Shown: positions 34,859-45,483, counted from the first letter of the stretch. The stretch: DNA of 64,000 bases from Winogradskyella jejuensis (GCF_900129745.1 NZ_FQWS01000001.1:1488001-1552000), one strand, 5' to 3'. Numbers and translations are program-made. Notes: generated from the sequence alone by a model not told the origin.

Positions 34859-37291
34859 ATGAAGAAATCAATATATACACTTTTAGCTCTTTTACTATTT
34901 CACTTTGGCTTTACCCAAAACCCAAACCGCGTTTATCAATCCCATAATGAAGAAAATGGCGTGTTTTCGGTAACTACTAACGACGGTAAATATATGTTTC
35001 AGTTTTATTCTGAAGATATTTTAGAAACAACATTTATACCGAATGGAGAAAATCAGAATCTAAACTCTCATGCTGTGGTTTTAAAGCCGCAAAATATTGA
35101 TGCAAAATACAAGTATGTTGGTAACGTCATTTCATATTCGAGCAAATCGCTCTCAGTAAATGTAATAACCGAACCATTTCAGGTTTCCTATTCTTATCAA
35201 GGTAAACCAATCATCTCCGAAAAACGAGGCTATTACAAAAGTGCTCATCAACCCATGGAAATGGTTAAAGGCAATATCATCGCCGATGAAACCGAAAAAA
35301 TAGAATTCAATCTCACGCCAGACGAAGTGTTGTATGGTGGCGGCGCACGCGCTTTGGGGATGAATCGTCGTGGACACCGTTTACCACTTTTCAACAGAGC
35401 ACATTACGGCTACGAAACCGAATCTAAATTGATGAATTTCACCATGCCTATTGTAGCATCGTCTAATCAATATATGATTCATTTCGATAACGCACCAATT
35501 GGCTATCTAGATTTAGACAGCAAAAAGGATAATACACTAACTTACGAAACAGTTTCTGGACGTAAAACTTATCAAATCATAGCTGGAAATTCTTGGTACG
35601 ACATCATCGAAAACTACACCAACTTAACAGGAAAACAGCCCATGTTGCCACGTTGGGCTTTAGGTAATTTCTCAAGCCGATTTGGCTACCATTCCCAAAA
35701 AGAAGTCGAAGCAACGATAGCCAAGTTTAAAGAAGAGAAAATTCCTGTAGACGCTATAATCTTAGATTTGTATTGGTTTGGTAAAGACATAAAAGGCACA
35801 ATGGGTAATTTGGAAGTATTTAGAGATTCCTTCCCAGATTTTGAAGGCATGATAGCACGACTTAAAACACAAGGCGTAAAAACTATTCCTATTACAGAGC
35901 CTTTTGTATTAACCACATCCAAAAAATGGGACAAAGCTGTACAGAAAGATATTTTAGCCAAGGACTCCATTGGTAATCCTGCACGTTACGATTTTTACTT
36001 TGGTAACACAGGTATCATCGATATTTACAAACCAGAAGGCGAAGCTTGGTTTTGGGATATTTATAAAGGTTTAGCAGATAAGAGCGTTGCTGGTGTTTGG
36101 GGTGATTTAGGCGAACCAGAAGTACATCCAAATTGGGTACAGCATCATACGGGCACTGCCGCGGAAGTTCATAATATTTATGGTCACGATTGGGCTAGAT
36201 TGGTATATGAAGGTTATAAAAGAGATTTCCCTAACCAACGTCCATTCATTTTAATGCGTGCAGGATATTCGGGTTCACAACGCTACGGCATGGTGCCTTG
36301 GTCTGGCGATGTTAATCGTACTTGGGGTGGATTGCAAAGTCAACCTGAAATTGCCTTACAAATGGGACTACAAGGTCTAGCTTATATGCACAGCGATTTA
36401 GGTGGTTTTGCTGGAGCAAACTTAGACGACGAGCTATATGCGCGTTGGTTACAATACGGCGTTTTTCAACCAATTTTTAGACCTCATGCACAAGAAGATG
36501 TGCCTAGTGAGCCAATTTACAGAAGCGAAAAAGCAAAGCGTTTAGCCTCTTTTGCCATAGAAATGCGCTATAGATTATTGCCTTACAATTATCATTTAAT
36601 GGCTTTAAATCATATTGAAGGAACACCGTTAATGCGCCCGCTGTTCTTCGAAGAGCCAGAGAATATAGAATTATACACATACTCCAAAACCTATTTATGG
36701 GGACAAGATATTTTGGTGTCTCCTGTTTTGGAAGCAGGACTAAAAACGCAAGAGGTTTATTTTCCAAAAACTGCTAATTGGTTTAATATAGAAACTGATG
36801 AAATTATTGAAGGCGGACAAACCAAAGCCATAGAGTTACATCCTGCATATATCCCAACTTATGTGCGTGCTGGTGCTTTTATACCATTAGCTAAGACCAT
36901 GCAATCTACGGAAGACTACGATGCTAATACGTTTCAACTTCAGTATTATCATGACGCATCTGTAAAAGAATCAGAACGTGAGTTTTATTTCGATGATGGA
37001 AAAACAGCAAATGCAATTGAAAAAGGAATGCATGAACTTTTAGAATTTGAAGCTGAGCAAAAAGGGGCTTGGCTAAACATCGAATTTGAAGCTGAGATAG
37101 GAGACAATTATAATTCAGAAGCAAAACAGATTTCGCTAACAATTCATAATATTCAGAAACAGCCAAAGCGAATTAAAATTGATGGCAAAAAGCTTGAAGG
37201 TAAATACAATTCAGAATATAAAACCTTAACCTTAGATGTTGTTTGGGATACGTCGAAAGAAAAAGAAATTAGAATAAAGTTGAATAAATAA
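34859..37291 (+). CDS. GH31 alpha-glucosidase, exported
   Basis: An 810-residue exported GH31 enzyme with a Sec signal (MKKSIYTLLALLLFHFGFTQ). An N-terminal beta-sandwich precedes the barrel. The nucleophile is Asp416 (GVWGDLGEPE) and the acid/base Asp484 (VPWSGDVN); a C-terminal RPxFFEEP segment and beta domains follow. It would release glucose from the ends of maltodextrins in the periplasm. The start at 34859 is preferred because the in-frame ATG at 34826 lies inside a REP-like palindrome. It is 7 nt before the next GH13 gene. Confidence 0.92.
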   Translation: MKKSIYTLLALLLFHFGFTQNPNRVYQSHNEENGVFSVTTNDGKYMFQFYSEDILETTFIPNGENQNLNSHAVVLKPQNIDAKYKYVGNVISYSSKSLSVNVITEPFQVSYSYQGKPIISEKRGYYKSAHQPMEMVKGNIIADETEKIEFNLTPDEVLYGGGARALGMNRRGHRLPLFNRAHYGYETESKLMNFTMPIVASSNQYMIHFDNAPIGYLDLDSKKDNTLTYETVSGRKTYQIIAGNSWYDIIENYTNLTGKQPMLPRWALGNFSSRFGYHSQKEVEATIAKFKEEKIPVDAIILDLYWFGKDIKGTMGNLEVFRDSFPDFEGMIARLKTQGVKTIPITEPFVLTTSKKWDKAVQKDILAKDSIGNPARYDFYFGNTGIIDIYKPEGEAWFWDIYKGLADKSVAGVWGDLGEPEVHPNWVQHHTGTAAEVHNIYGHDWARLVYEGYKRDFPNQRPFILMRAGYSGSQRYGMVPWSGDVNRTWGGLQSQPEIALQMGLQGLAYMHSDLGGFAGANLDDELYARWLQYGVFQPIFRPHAQEDVPSEPIYRSEKAKRLASFAIEMRYRLLPYNYHLMALNHIEGTPLMRPLFFEEPENIELYTYSKTYLWGQDILVSPVLEAGLKTQEVYFPKTANWFNIETDEIIEGGQTKAIELHPAYIPTYVRAGAFIPLAKTMQSTEDYDANTFQLQYYHDASVKESEREFYFDDGKTANAIEKGMHELLEFEAEQKGAWLNIEFEAEIGDNYNSEAKQISLTIHNIQKQPKRIKIDGKKLEGKYNSEYKTLTLDVVWDTSKEKEIRIKLNK

Positions 37292-37298
37292 TTCAAGA

Positions 37299-39191
37299 AT
37301 GAAAAAACATAAAGTAATTATAGCTACTATAATTTTAATAGGTTTTTACAGCTGTAAAAATGAAACTGAAGAGGCATCTCTGTCAAAAACTAACGTTGAA
37401 GATATCAAAACAAATATGAAGAAAAAAGAAGTCGTTTATCAAGTATTTACAAGACTCTTCGGAAACACAAACACAACAAACAAACCTTGGGGAACTATTG
37501 AAGAAAATGGCGTTGGGAAGTTTAACGATTTTACCGAAAAGGCATTAAAAGAGATAAAGGATTTAGGTGTTACTCATATTTGGTATACAGGTGTACCGCA
37601 TCATGATGTCATCACAGATTACACTAAATATGGTATTTCTAACGACGACCCAGATATTGTAAAAGGTCGTGCAGGCTCGCCTTATGCCGTTAAAGATTAT
37701 TACAATGTTAATCCAGATTTGGCTGAAAATGTTGAAAATCGACTTGAAGAATTTGAAGCTTTAGTAGAACGTTCGCACAATGCTGGTCTTAAAGTAATTA
37801 TAGATATTGTACCTAATCATGTTGCACGAAACTATAAAAGTATTACAAATCCAGATGCTTCTACAGATTTTGGAGCTGAAGACGATACATCCGTTGCGTA
37901 TCATGTTAACAACAACTTTTATTACAATCCCGGTGAAGCGTTTAAAGTACCCGAGTGGAAAAATGGATATCAACCTTTAGGAGGTGAAAATCATCCTTTA
38001 GCAGATGGTAAGTTTGAAGAAGTGCCTGCAAAATGGACAGGTAATGGTTCTAGGGCATCACAACCCGATATGTATGATTGGTACGAAACGGTGAAGGTCA
38101 ATTATGGCGTTTCGCCAGATGGAAAAAAGGATTTTGATGAACTTCCCGAAGGTTATGATAATGAAGGCTACAGAAAACATTTTGAATTTTGGAGTAATAA
38201 AAATGTGCCGCATTCTTGGATAAAATTCAAAGATATCGCGTTGTATTGGACCGCTAAAGGTGTTGATGGTTTCCGATTTGATATGGCGGAGATGGTACCC
38301 GTTGAGTTTTGGAGCTATATGAACTCAGCTATTAAAATGAAAAATCCAGATGCCTTTTTATTGGCAGAAGTTTACAATCCAAGTTTATATCGTGATTATA
38401 TCAAAAAAGGAAAGATGGACTATTTGTACGATAAAGTTCAATTGTATGACACTTTGAAACACGTTATGCAAGGGCATGGTAAAACAGATAATATTCCGCC
38501 AATTTTTGAGGACTTATCAGATATTGAGCATCACATGCTTCATTTTTTAGAAAACCATGACGAGCAACGTATTGCGAGCCCAGATTTTGCCGGCAATGCT
38601 GAAAAAGGAAAGCCTGCTATGGTGGTTTCTGCAACAGCAACAACAGCGCCTACGATGGTTTATTTTGGTCAAGAATTTGGAGAGCCAGGCGCAGAAGATT
38701 TAGGTTTTGGCGACCCAACCCGAACTTCGATTTTCGATTATGGAAGTGTGCCAAGTCTAGTGCGTTGGGTAAATGATAAAAATTTTGATGGCGGACAATC
38801 TACAAAAGAGGAGTTAGAGTTACGAGATTTCTACAAAAGACTACTCAACTTTACGATTAATAGCTCAGCGCTAATGGGCGAGTATTACGATATTCATTTG
38901 TATAACCGGCAGCATACTGAGTGGTATAATGACAAGGTGTTGAGTTTTGTGCGTTGGTCCGATGAAGAAAAACTGATTATTGTCTCAAATTTTAATGATG
39001 AAAACACCTATGGTTTTGACTTGCAATTACCAGAAGATTTAATTTCAAAATTAAAATTAACTGATGGTTTGTATGAAGTGGAAGACCAATTGTACGGTAA
39101 TTATGCTTCAAAATTAAAAGTCGAAAACGGAAAGGCTTCAGTACGCATAGATATTAAGCCTTTAGAATCGTTTATATTAAAAATAAAATAG
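37299..39191 (+). CDS. GH13 alpha-amylase-family lipoprotein (first of a pair)
   Basis: A 630-residue lipoprotein with lipobox FYSC (Cys19). The GH13 barrel starts near residue 43 (KKEVVYQVFTRLFG). Catalytic residues are Asp328 (GVDGFRFDMAEM), Glu357 (LLAEVYNP) and Asp421 (LENHDEQR). An insert of about 90 residues between the second and third beta strands (about 185-300) is larger than in typical amylases. The C-terminal beta domain is complete. Substrate is an alpha-1,4-glucan by family; bond specificity cannot be read. It is 7 nt from both neighbours. Confidence 0.88.
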   Translation: MKKHKVIIATIILIGFYSCKNETEEASLSKTNVEDIKTNMKKKEVVYQVFTRLFGNTNTTNKPWGTIEENGVGKFNDFTEKALKEIKDLGVTHIWYTGVPHHDVITDYTKYGISNDDPDIVKGRAGSPYAVKDYYNVNPDLAENVENRLEEFEALVERSHNAGLKVIIDIVPNHVARNYKSITNPDASTDFGAEDDTSVAYHVNNNFYYNPGEAFKVPEWKNGYQPLGGENHPLADGKFEEVPAKWTGNGSRASQPDMYDWYETVKVNYGVSPDGKKDFDELPEGYDNEGYRKHFEFWSNKNVPHSWIKFKDIALYWTAKGVDGFRFDMAEMVPVEFWSYMNSAIKMKNPDAFLLAEVYNPSLYRDYIKKGKMDYLYDKVQLYDTLKHVMQGHGKTDNIPPIFEDLSDIEHHMLHFLENHDEQRIASPDFAGNAEKGKPAMVVSATATTAPTMVYFGQEFGEPGAEDLGFGDPTRTSIFDYGSVPSLVRWVNDKNFDGGQSTKEELELRDFYKRLLNFTINSSALMGEYYDIHLYNRQHTEWYNDKVLSFVRWSDEEKLIIVSNFNDENTYGFDLQLPEDLISKLKLTDGLYEVEDQLYGNYASKLKVENGKASVRIDIKPLESFILKIK

Positions 39192-39198
39192 TAAATAA

Positions 39199-40878
39199 AT
39201 GAAAAAATTAATCCTGGTTATAGTTGCCATTACAGCATTTAGTTGCAATAATTCAAAAACAGAATCAAATAAGTCTGAAGCTTTAACAGCAAAATCTGAG
39301 ACAGAAACAGTAAGTGAAAATGTGTTTCCTTGGGAAGCAGCTAACATCTATTTTCTGTTAACCGACCGTTTTAATAACGCTGATACGTCTAACGATTTAA
39401 TGTACGGAAGACAAGATGATGCCGCGGTTTTACGCGGATATAAAGGTGGCGACTTAAAAGGTGTTACTCAAAAAATTAACGAAGGCTATTTTACAGACTT
39501 GGGTATTAATGCCATTTGGATGACACCGATTGTAGAGCAAATTCACGGCAGCACAGATGAAGGTACCGGAAAAAGTTATGGCTTTCATGGGTATTGGACA
39601 AAAGACTGGACGGCTATCGATGCTAATTTAGGAACTCGAGAAGATTTAAAAGCATTGGTGGATGCCGCGCATAGCAAAGGTATACGCGTTGTTTTAGATG
39701 CTGTAATTAATCACACAGGACCAGTCACCGAAAAAGACCCTGTTTGGCCAGGCGATTGGGTACGTACAGAGCCACAATGCGAGTACACAAATTACGAAAA
39801 CACCACATCGTGTACGCTCGTTAAAAATCTTCCAGACATAAGAACTGATAGTAACGAAAATGTAGAATTACCGCCACAACTTGTAGCTAAATGGAAAGCC
39901 GAAGGGCGCTATGAGCAAGAGGTAAAAGAACTTGATGCCTTTTTTGAGCGCACAGGTCATCCTCGTGCGCCGCGTTTTTACATCATGAAATGGTTAACGG
40001 ATTACATTACCGACTTTGGAATTGATGGTTACCGTTGTGATACAGTAAAACATACGGAGCCATACGTGTGGCAAGAATTTAAAACCGAGTGTGATTATGC
40101 GTTTGCACAATACAAAGCTAATAATCCTGAGAAGGTTTTAGATGATACAAACTTTTATTTGGTAGGCGAAATTTATAACTATGGGATTAGTGGCGGAAAA
40201 CTATTCGATTTTGGAGATAAAAAAGTGAACTTTTACGACGATAAGTTTTCGAGTCAAATAAATTTTGAATTTAAATGGAACGCCAAACAAATGCCTGCAA
40301 ATGATGTATTTAAAAAGTATGATGATATCCTTCAAAATGAATTAAAAGGCTACAGCGTACTTAATTACATGTCATCTCATGACGACGGACAACCATTTGA
40401 TAAAACTCGCGAAAAACCATACGAAACAGCAACCTTACTTTTCTTAACTCTAGGGGCATCTCAAGTGTACTATGGTGACGAAATTGCCAGAGAGCTTATT
40501 GTTGATGGCGCTACAGGAGATGCCAATTTACGCTCGTTAATGGATTGGGATAAAGCAACAAATAATCCTGAAACTCAAAAGATTTTAACCCATTGGCAAA
40601 AGTTAGGGCAGTTTACAGCAACACACCCAGCGGTTGGTGCTGGGAAGCATCAATTAATATCTGATGATAACGGATTGATTTTCTCTCGTGTAAGAGAAAA
40701 TGATAAAATTATAGCAGGAATTAACCTTTCTAAAGGTGAAAAATCAATTAAAGTGTCTTCGATATTTGAAGACGGTACTAATTTGAAAGATTTTTATTCG
40801 GGTAAAGAGATGAAAGTTGAAAACGGTGCTGTTACTGTAGATTCCCCATTCGATATCGTATTATTAGAAGAGAAATAA
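39199..40878 (+). CDS. GH13 alpha-amylase-family lipoprotein (second of a pair)
   Basis: A 559-residue lipoprotein (lipobox AFSC, Cys16). GH13 motifs: IYFLLTDRFNNAD near the start, DAVINHTG (about 167-174), nucleophile Asp281 (DGYRCDTVKH), Glu324 (LVGEIYN) and Asp395 (MSSHDDGQP). A spacer rich in Ser, Glu and Lys (about 17-40) likely holds the enzyme off the membrane. It shares the fold but not close similarity with the upstream GH13, so the two probably differ in chain-length or bond preference. Confidence 0.9.
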   Translation: MKKLILVIVAITAFSCNNSKTESNKSEALTAKSETETVSENVFPWEAANIYFLLTDRFNNADTSNDLMYGRQDDAAVLRGYKGGDLKGVTQKINEGYFTDLGINAIWMTPIVEQIHGSTDEGTGKSYGFHGYWTKDWTAIDANLGTREDLKALVDAAHSKGIRVVLDAVINHTGPVTEKDPVWPGDWVRTEPQCEYTNYENTTSCTLVKNLPDIRTDSNENVELPPQLVAKWKAEGRYEQEVKELDAFFERTGHPRAPRFYIMKWLTDYITDFGIDGYRCDTVKHTEPYVWQEFKTECDYAFAQYKANNPEKVLDDTNFYLVGEIYNYGISGGKLFDFGDKKVNFYDDKFSSQINFEFKWNAKQMPANDVFKKYDDILQNELKGYSVLNYMSSHDDGQPFDKTREKPYETATLLFLTLGASQVYYGDEIARELIVDGATGDANLRSLMDWDKATNNPETQKILTHWQKLGQFTATHPAVGAGKHQLISDDNGLIFSRVRENDKIIAGINLSKGEKSIKVSSIFEDGTNLKDFYSGKEMKVENGAVTVDSPFDIVLLEEK

Positions 40879-40880
40879 CG

Positions 40881-43007
40881 ATGAAACTACAAGCCTTTTC
40901 CATAGCATTAATTGCTTTATTGTGTTTCTCCTGTAATTTGAGAAATGATAATTCAGCAAAATTAAAAGTTGAATCACCAAATGGTAAAATAGCTGTTGAG
41001 CTTGAATTAGATAAACTAGGTCAACCATTTTATCATGTACAATTCAATAATAAAACAGTTGTAGATACGTCTTATTTAGGATTTGATTTCATTGATGCAA
41101 AACCAATAAAAGACAACCTAAAAGTCATTAGCGCTAGCGTGAATAGCTTCAATGAAACCTGGGAAATGCCATGGGGCGAACAAGGAAAAGTTGAGAATAA
41201 TTACAGATATCTTACTATTCAACTTGAAGAAACTGTAGCGCCAAACCGAAAAATTGCATTAACCTTTAAAGTTTACGATGACGGTATTGGCTTTAGATAC
41301 GAGTTTCCAGAACAAGACGGATGGGATGAAGTTTTAATTAAAGAGGAAGAAACTCAATTCAATCTTACAGAAGACTACATGACCTTTTGGATTCCTGGCG
41401 ATTGGGATATTTACGAGCACTTATACAGTACAACAAAATTATCAGAAATTGATGCGCCTCAATACGCAGAGCACGTCAATTTAGCTCAAACGTATATCCC
41501 CGAGAATGCCGTAAATACGCCTGTAACAATGGTGGGTAATGAAGGTGTGCATTTAAGCTTTCATGAAGCAGCTTTGGTGGATTACTCTGGGATGACTCTA
41601 AAAGTTGACACAGAGAATTTAAGTTTAAAAAGCCACCTAGTTGGCTCTGAAAATACCGATTACAAAGTAAAACGACAATTACCCTTCAATACACCTTGGC
41701 GTACCATTCAAATTACAGATAATGCACCAGAATTAATAGCGTCTAACCTCATTGTTAACCTTAATGAGCCAAACAAGTTAGGTGATGTCTCTTGGTTTAA
41801 GCCAATGAAATATACAGGTGTTTGGTGGGAAATGCATCTAGGTAAATCGTCTTGGGATTACGGCATGGAAATGGTTGATGGCCAATGGACAGATACAGGA
41901 AAAGCTCATGGACGCCATGGCGCAACAACAGAAAATGTAAAGCGTTTTATAGATTTTTCTGCTAAGAATAATATTGGTGGCGTTTTAGTCGAAGGATGGA
42001 ATACAGGTTGGGAACGTTGGATTGGTTTTGAAGACCGCGAAGGTGTTTTCGATTTTGTAACACCTTATCCAGACTATGATTTGGATGAGGTTACCAGATA
42101 TGCTAAGGAAAAAGGCGTTGAGATTATAATGCATCACGAAACTTCTGCGGCAACTGAAACCTACGAAAAACAACAAGATACGGCATATGCGCTTATGCAG
42201 AAATATGGAATGCACGCTGTTAAATCGGGTTATGTTGGTAAGATTCTACCAAAAGGCGAATACCATCACGGACAATACATGGTCAACCAATATAATAATG
42301 CAGCGATTAAAGCAGCAAAATATGAAGTTGCCGTGAACGCGCATGAGCCTATAAAGGCTACAGGACTTCGCAGAACTTACCCAAATATTATTTCTAGAGA
42401 AGGTTTGCGAGGTCAAGAGTTTAATGCGTGGGCAGAAGACGGCGGCAATCCGCCAGAGCATTTGCCAATTATTGCATTCACTAGGATGTTAGCCGGACCG
42501 ATAGATTTTACGCCTGGTATTTTCAATATTAAATTCAATGAGTATAAGACACAAAATCAAGTTAATACAACTCTAGCTCAGCAATTAGCCTTGTATGTTT
42601 TGATTTATAGTCCAATACAAATGGCTGCAGATTTAGTTGAGCATTACGAAGCAAATCCAGAGCCACTTCAATTTATAAAAGATGTTGGTGTAGATTGGAG
42701 CGACACCAAAGTTTTAAATGGTGTTGTTGGCGATTATGTGACGATAGCTCGAAAAGAAAAAGATACTGGCAATTGGTTTGTTGGCGGAATTACAGACGAA
42801 AATGCCAGGGATATTGATATAGATTTTAGTTTTTTAGATAAAAACGAAGACTACGAGGTTCGTATTTATAAAGATGGAACAGATGCACATTGGGATAAAA
42901 ATCCGTTAGATATTCAAATTGAAATATTGGATATTGATGCATCTTCAACTTTAAAAATTAATCTAGCTGAAGGTGGCGGTTTTGCAATCTCTTTAATAAA
43001 AAAATAA
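40881..43007 (+). CDS. susB: GH97 alpha-glucosidase lipoprotein (SusB-like)
   Basis: A 708-residue lipoprotein (lipobox CFSC, Cys18). It has the N-terminal beta-supersandwich of GH97 (about 25-280), then the barrel with GVWWEMHLG, GVLVEGWNTGWERW, HHETSA and the glutamate-rich NAHEPIKATG...REGLRGQEFNAW segment. The latter is where the calcium ligands and catalytic base lie in SusB-type inverting alpha-glucosidases. A C-terminal beta domain ends the protein. It lies 2 nt after the GH13 gene and is the last gene of the operon. Confidence 0.9.
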   Translation: MKLQAFSIALIALLCFSCNLRNDNSAKLKVESPNGKIAVELELDKLGQPFYHVQFNNKTVVDTSYLGFDFIDAKPIKDNLKVISASVNSFNETWEMPWGEQGKVENNYRYLTIQLEETVAPNRKIALTFKVYDDGIGFRYEFPEQDGWDEVLIKEEETQFNLTEDYMTFWIPGDWDIYEHLYSTTKLSEIDAPQYAEHVNLAQTYIPENAVNTPVTMVGNEGVHLSFHEAALVDYSGMTLKVDTENLSLKSHLVGSENTDYKVKRQLPFNTPWRTIQITDNAPELIASNLIVNLNEPNKLGDVSWFKPMKYTGVWWEMHLGKSSWDYGMEMVDGQWTDTGKAHGRHGATTENVKRFIDFSAKNNIGGVLVEGWNTGWERWIGFEDREGVFDFVTPYPDYDLDEVTRYAKEKGVEIIMHHETSAATETYEKQQDTAYALMQKYGMHAVKSGYVGKILPKGEYHHGQYMVNQYNNAAIKAAKYEVAVNAHEPIKATGLRRTYPNIISREGLRGQEFNAWAEDGGNPPEHLPIIAFTRMLAGPIDFTPGIFNIKFNEYKTQNQVNTTLAQQLALYVLIYSPIQMAADLVEHYEANPEPLQFIKDVGVDWSDTKVLNGVVGDYVTIARKEKDTGNWFVGGITDENARDIDIDFSFLDKNEDYEVRIYKDGTDAHWDKNPLDIQIEILDIDASSTLKINLAEGGGFAISLIKK

Positions 43008-43075
43008 ATCGTACAAAGTCCGTAACAAATTGATTGTAAGATAGTCTTATGTAAAACGACTATTTTAAATATTTG

Positions 43076-43084
43076 TAACTTTGC
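43076..43084 (+). promoter_or_regulatory. Candidate -7 box (TAACTTTGC) for the GAF-domain gene
   Basis: A full TAnnTTTG match with the common trailing C, 56 nt before the chosen ATG. No well-spaced TTG is seen. Confidence 0.45.
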
Positions 43085-43140
43085 TTCTAGATAAGATTTA
43101 CGCTTTGGACATTAACGATAATATAGAATCACCTTTTGTA

Positions 43141-45483
43141 ATGAAAGTCAGTTTTAATAAACTGCTTGCTCAATACGAAAGACTTATTAATGCAGACAAT
43201 CATTTTATTGCTGCAAATGCTAAGCGAGTGCTCAAAATCGCTGATGATAATCCTGTATTAAGAGATGGTTTTAGTGATACCAATTTGTTTAAGCAATATG
43301 AGACTGAGATAGAAGGAATTCTACAAGATTCCTTTAGCCCGTTGTTGACTAATAACGAAATCAAAACAGCGACTATACCTTTTCATAACTTTATATTCAA
43401 TGCCTCAGAGCGTTTTAAAAGCATACTAAAAACAGCTGGGAAAGATTTTGATTTACAAATCAAAAATATGCCAGAGGACCAGACTTACATCATAGCATGT
43501 ACAATAATATTAAACTTCTGTTATGGGTTTAATCTTAATTTTAAGCGCCCTTTCTTTTATGAAATCCCTGATGCTAATGGGATAATGCGTTATTACAAGA
43601 TTTTGTACAATGCAGATTTTATAGAAATAATTCCAAAAAAAGATACACCAAAAATTACTCAAGAAGACTATGATGAGCTTCTGGATAATTTTGAGAACAT
43701 AGAATTATGGAAATCTAAATTTCCCCCAAGTAGTTATGATTTTAAAGGCTTTATCATATCCAACATTTTTGATGTTACTGACGATCAGTCTATATCAAAC
43801 ATCAAGTCTACGCTTATTGGAGAAGATAAGCGTAAAGACGAAAATTTTATGGAAGACTTCCATGAAATCTTTAGATCTTTACTTGGGCTTAAAGACATAA
43901 AAGTCGGTTTCTCGATTTACAATAAAGACGAAGATACTTTTGAGCGTGTCTACGGCGTAGGTATGAGCAGTTATTTACTTGACAAATTAGAAACTGCTCA
44001 ATGTACAGATGCTCTATGTAACTGGTCTTACAATAGGTTATTGAAGGAGAATAAGTACTTCTCTATATCTGATGTAAACAAAATATATGAAAGTGGAAAA
44101 TCCTGCGCCCCACACATAAAAGTTTTACATTCGCAAGGTATACAGAGTGCCATATTTGCACCTATTGCTAATGATGATGGTTTGATGGGAATCTTGGAGA
44201 TTGTTTCTGAACAATCTAAAGTTCTTAATAGCATCAATGCCAACAAACTTATAGATGTAATGCCATTTATTATATCGGCAGTAGAGCGCAGCAAAAGTGA
44301 AGAAGAAAATCTTATTGAAGCTATAATTCAGCAAGAATGTACGTCTATACATACCAGCGTACATTGGCGTTTTGAAAAAGAAGCGCGTAACTTTATTAAA
44401 GATCAACTTAACGGTTTAGAGCCTAACTTTAATAAAATTGCTTTTGATGGCGTGTATCCGCTTTATGGACAGATTGATATTAAAGGCTCATCAGAGGCAA
44501 GAAATACAGCAACACAAAAAGATTTAACGCTTCAGTTGAATCAGATAAAAGATATAGTTTTAGAAGCTTGTAAGTTGGAGAATCTTCCTATATATGAGCA
44601 ATATACCTTTCAAATTGAAAAGTATTTGAAAGATTTAAAAACAAACTTTCAAGTGGATAGCGAGCAGCGTATTTCAGGCTTCATAAAAGAAGAGATTGAG
44701 CCTATCCTAAAACACTTACTTACCATTGAAACTTTAAAAGTTAAAATCGATGAGTATTTCAATTCTATAGACGGGCAAACTAACGCTATTTATCATTACC
44801 GTAAACAATATGATGACACTATTTCTACAATTAATAGAGAAATGGCATCGCTGTTAGACCAAAAGCAGGTTGAAGCTCAAGCCATGTATCCGCACTACTT
44901 TGAGCGTTACAAAACTGATGGTGTAGAGCATAACATGTATATAGGAGAGTCTATTACAAAAGAAGATAGTTTTAATCCTATCTATCTTTACAATTTAAGG
45001 CTTTGGCAGATGCAGGTTATGTGCGAAATGGAGAATACTTATTATCAGATGCAAATCCAATCTAAATTCCCTGTGCAATTAGATGTGGCGTCCATGATTT
45101 TAGTGTTTAGTCAACCATTATCTATTAGTTTTAGAATGGATGAAAAGCAGTTTGATGTTGATGGAACATACAACGCCAGATACGAGATTGTAAAGAAACG
45201 AGTAGACAAAGCTTTTATAAAAGGGACTAACGAGCGCGTAACTCAAAAAGGCAAAATAACAATAGTGTACTCTCAGAAAGAAGACGAAAGAGAGTACTTA
45301 AGATACGTTAGATTTTTGCAGTCTAAGAATTATCTAGATACAGATGTAGAGATAGTTGAGCTAGAAGACTTACAAGCTGTCACTGGTCTTAAAGCTATAC
45401 GCGTAAGTGTATTGTATCACAGAAGTGATAATGACAAGTCTTACTACACTTATGATGATTTAATGAAAGAAATAAGCTCTTAA
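43141..45483 (+). CDS. GAF-domain protein of unknown function
   Basis: A 780-residue soluble protein. A GAF-like domain lies near the middle (about residues 235-395), recognised from AGMSS-type and SGKSCAPHIKVLHSQGIQSAIFAPIANDDGLMGILEIVSEQ segments. The N-terminal 230 and C-terminal 380 residues are not recognised; the latter is helical with a late RFLQSKNYLDTDVEIVELEDLQAVTGL region. No output domain, kinase or HTH was found. The start at 43141 is chosen because the -7 box overlaps the earlier in-frame TTG. It converges with the HD/PycTM gene and shares a TTAA with it. The function is unknown. Confidence 0.7.
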   Translation: MKVSFNKLLAQYERLINADNHFIAANAKRVLKIADDNPVLRDGFSDTNLFKQYETEIEGILQDSFSPLLTNNEIKTATIPFHNFIFNASERFKSILKTAGKDFDLQIKNMPEDQTYIIACTIILNFCYGFNLNFKRPFFYEIPDANGIMRYYKILYNADFIEIIPKKDTPKITQEDYDELLDNFENIELWKSKFPPSSYDFKGFIISNIFDVTDDQSISNIKSTLIGEDKRKDENFMEDFHEIFRSLLGLKDIKVGFSIYNKDEDTFERVYGVGMSSYLLDKLETAQCTDALCNWSYNRLLKENKYFSISDVNKIYESGKSCAPHIKVLHSQGIQSAIFAPIANDDGLMGILEIVSEQSKVLNSINANKLIDVMPFIISAVERSKSEEENLIEAIIQQECTSIHTSVHWRFEKEARNFIKDQLNGLEPNFNKIAFDGVYPLYGQIDIKGSSEARNTATQKDLTLQLNQIKDIVLEACKLENLPIYEQYTFQIEKYLKDLKTNFQVDSEQRISGFIKEEIEPILKHLLTIETLKVKIDEYFNSIDGQTNAIYHYRKQYDDTISTINREMASLLDQKQVEAQAMYPHYFERYKTDGVEHNMYIGESITKEDSFNPIYLYNLRLWQMQVMCEMENTYYQMQIQSKFPVQLDVASMILVFSQPLSISFRMDEKQFDVDGTYNARYEIVKKRVDKAFIKGTNERVTQKGKITIVYSQKEDEREYLRYVRFLQSKNYLDTDVEIVELEDLQAVTGLKAIRVSVLYHRSDNDKSYYTYDDLMKEISS

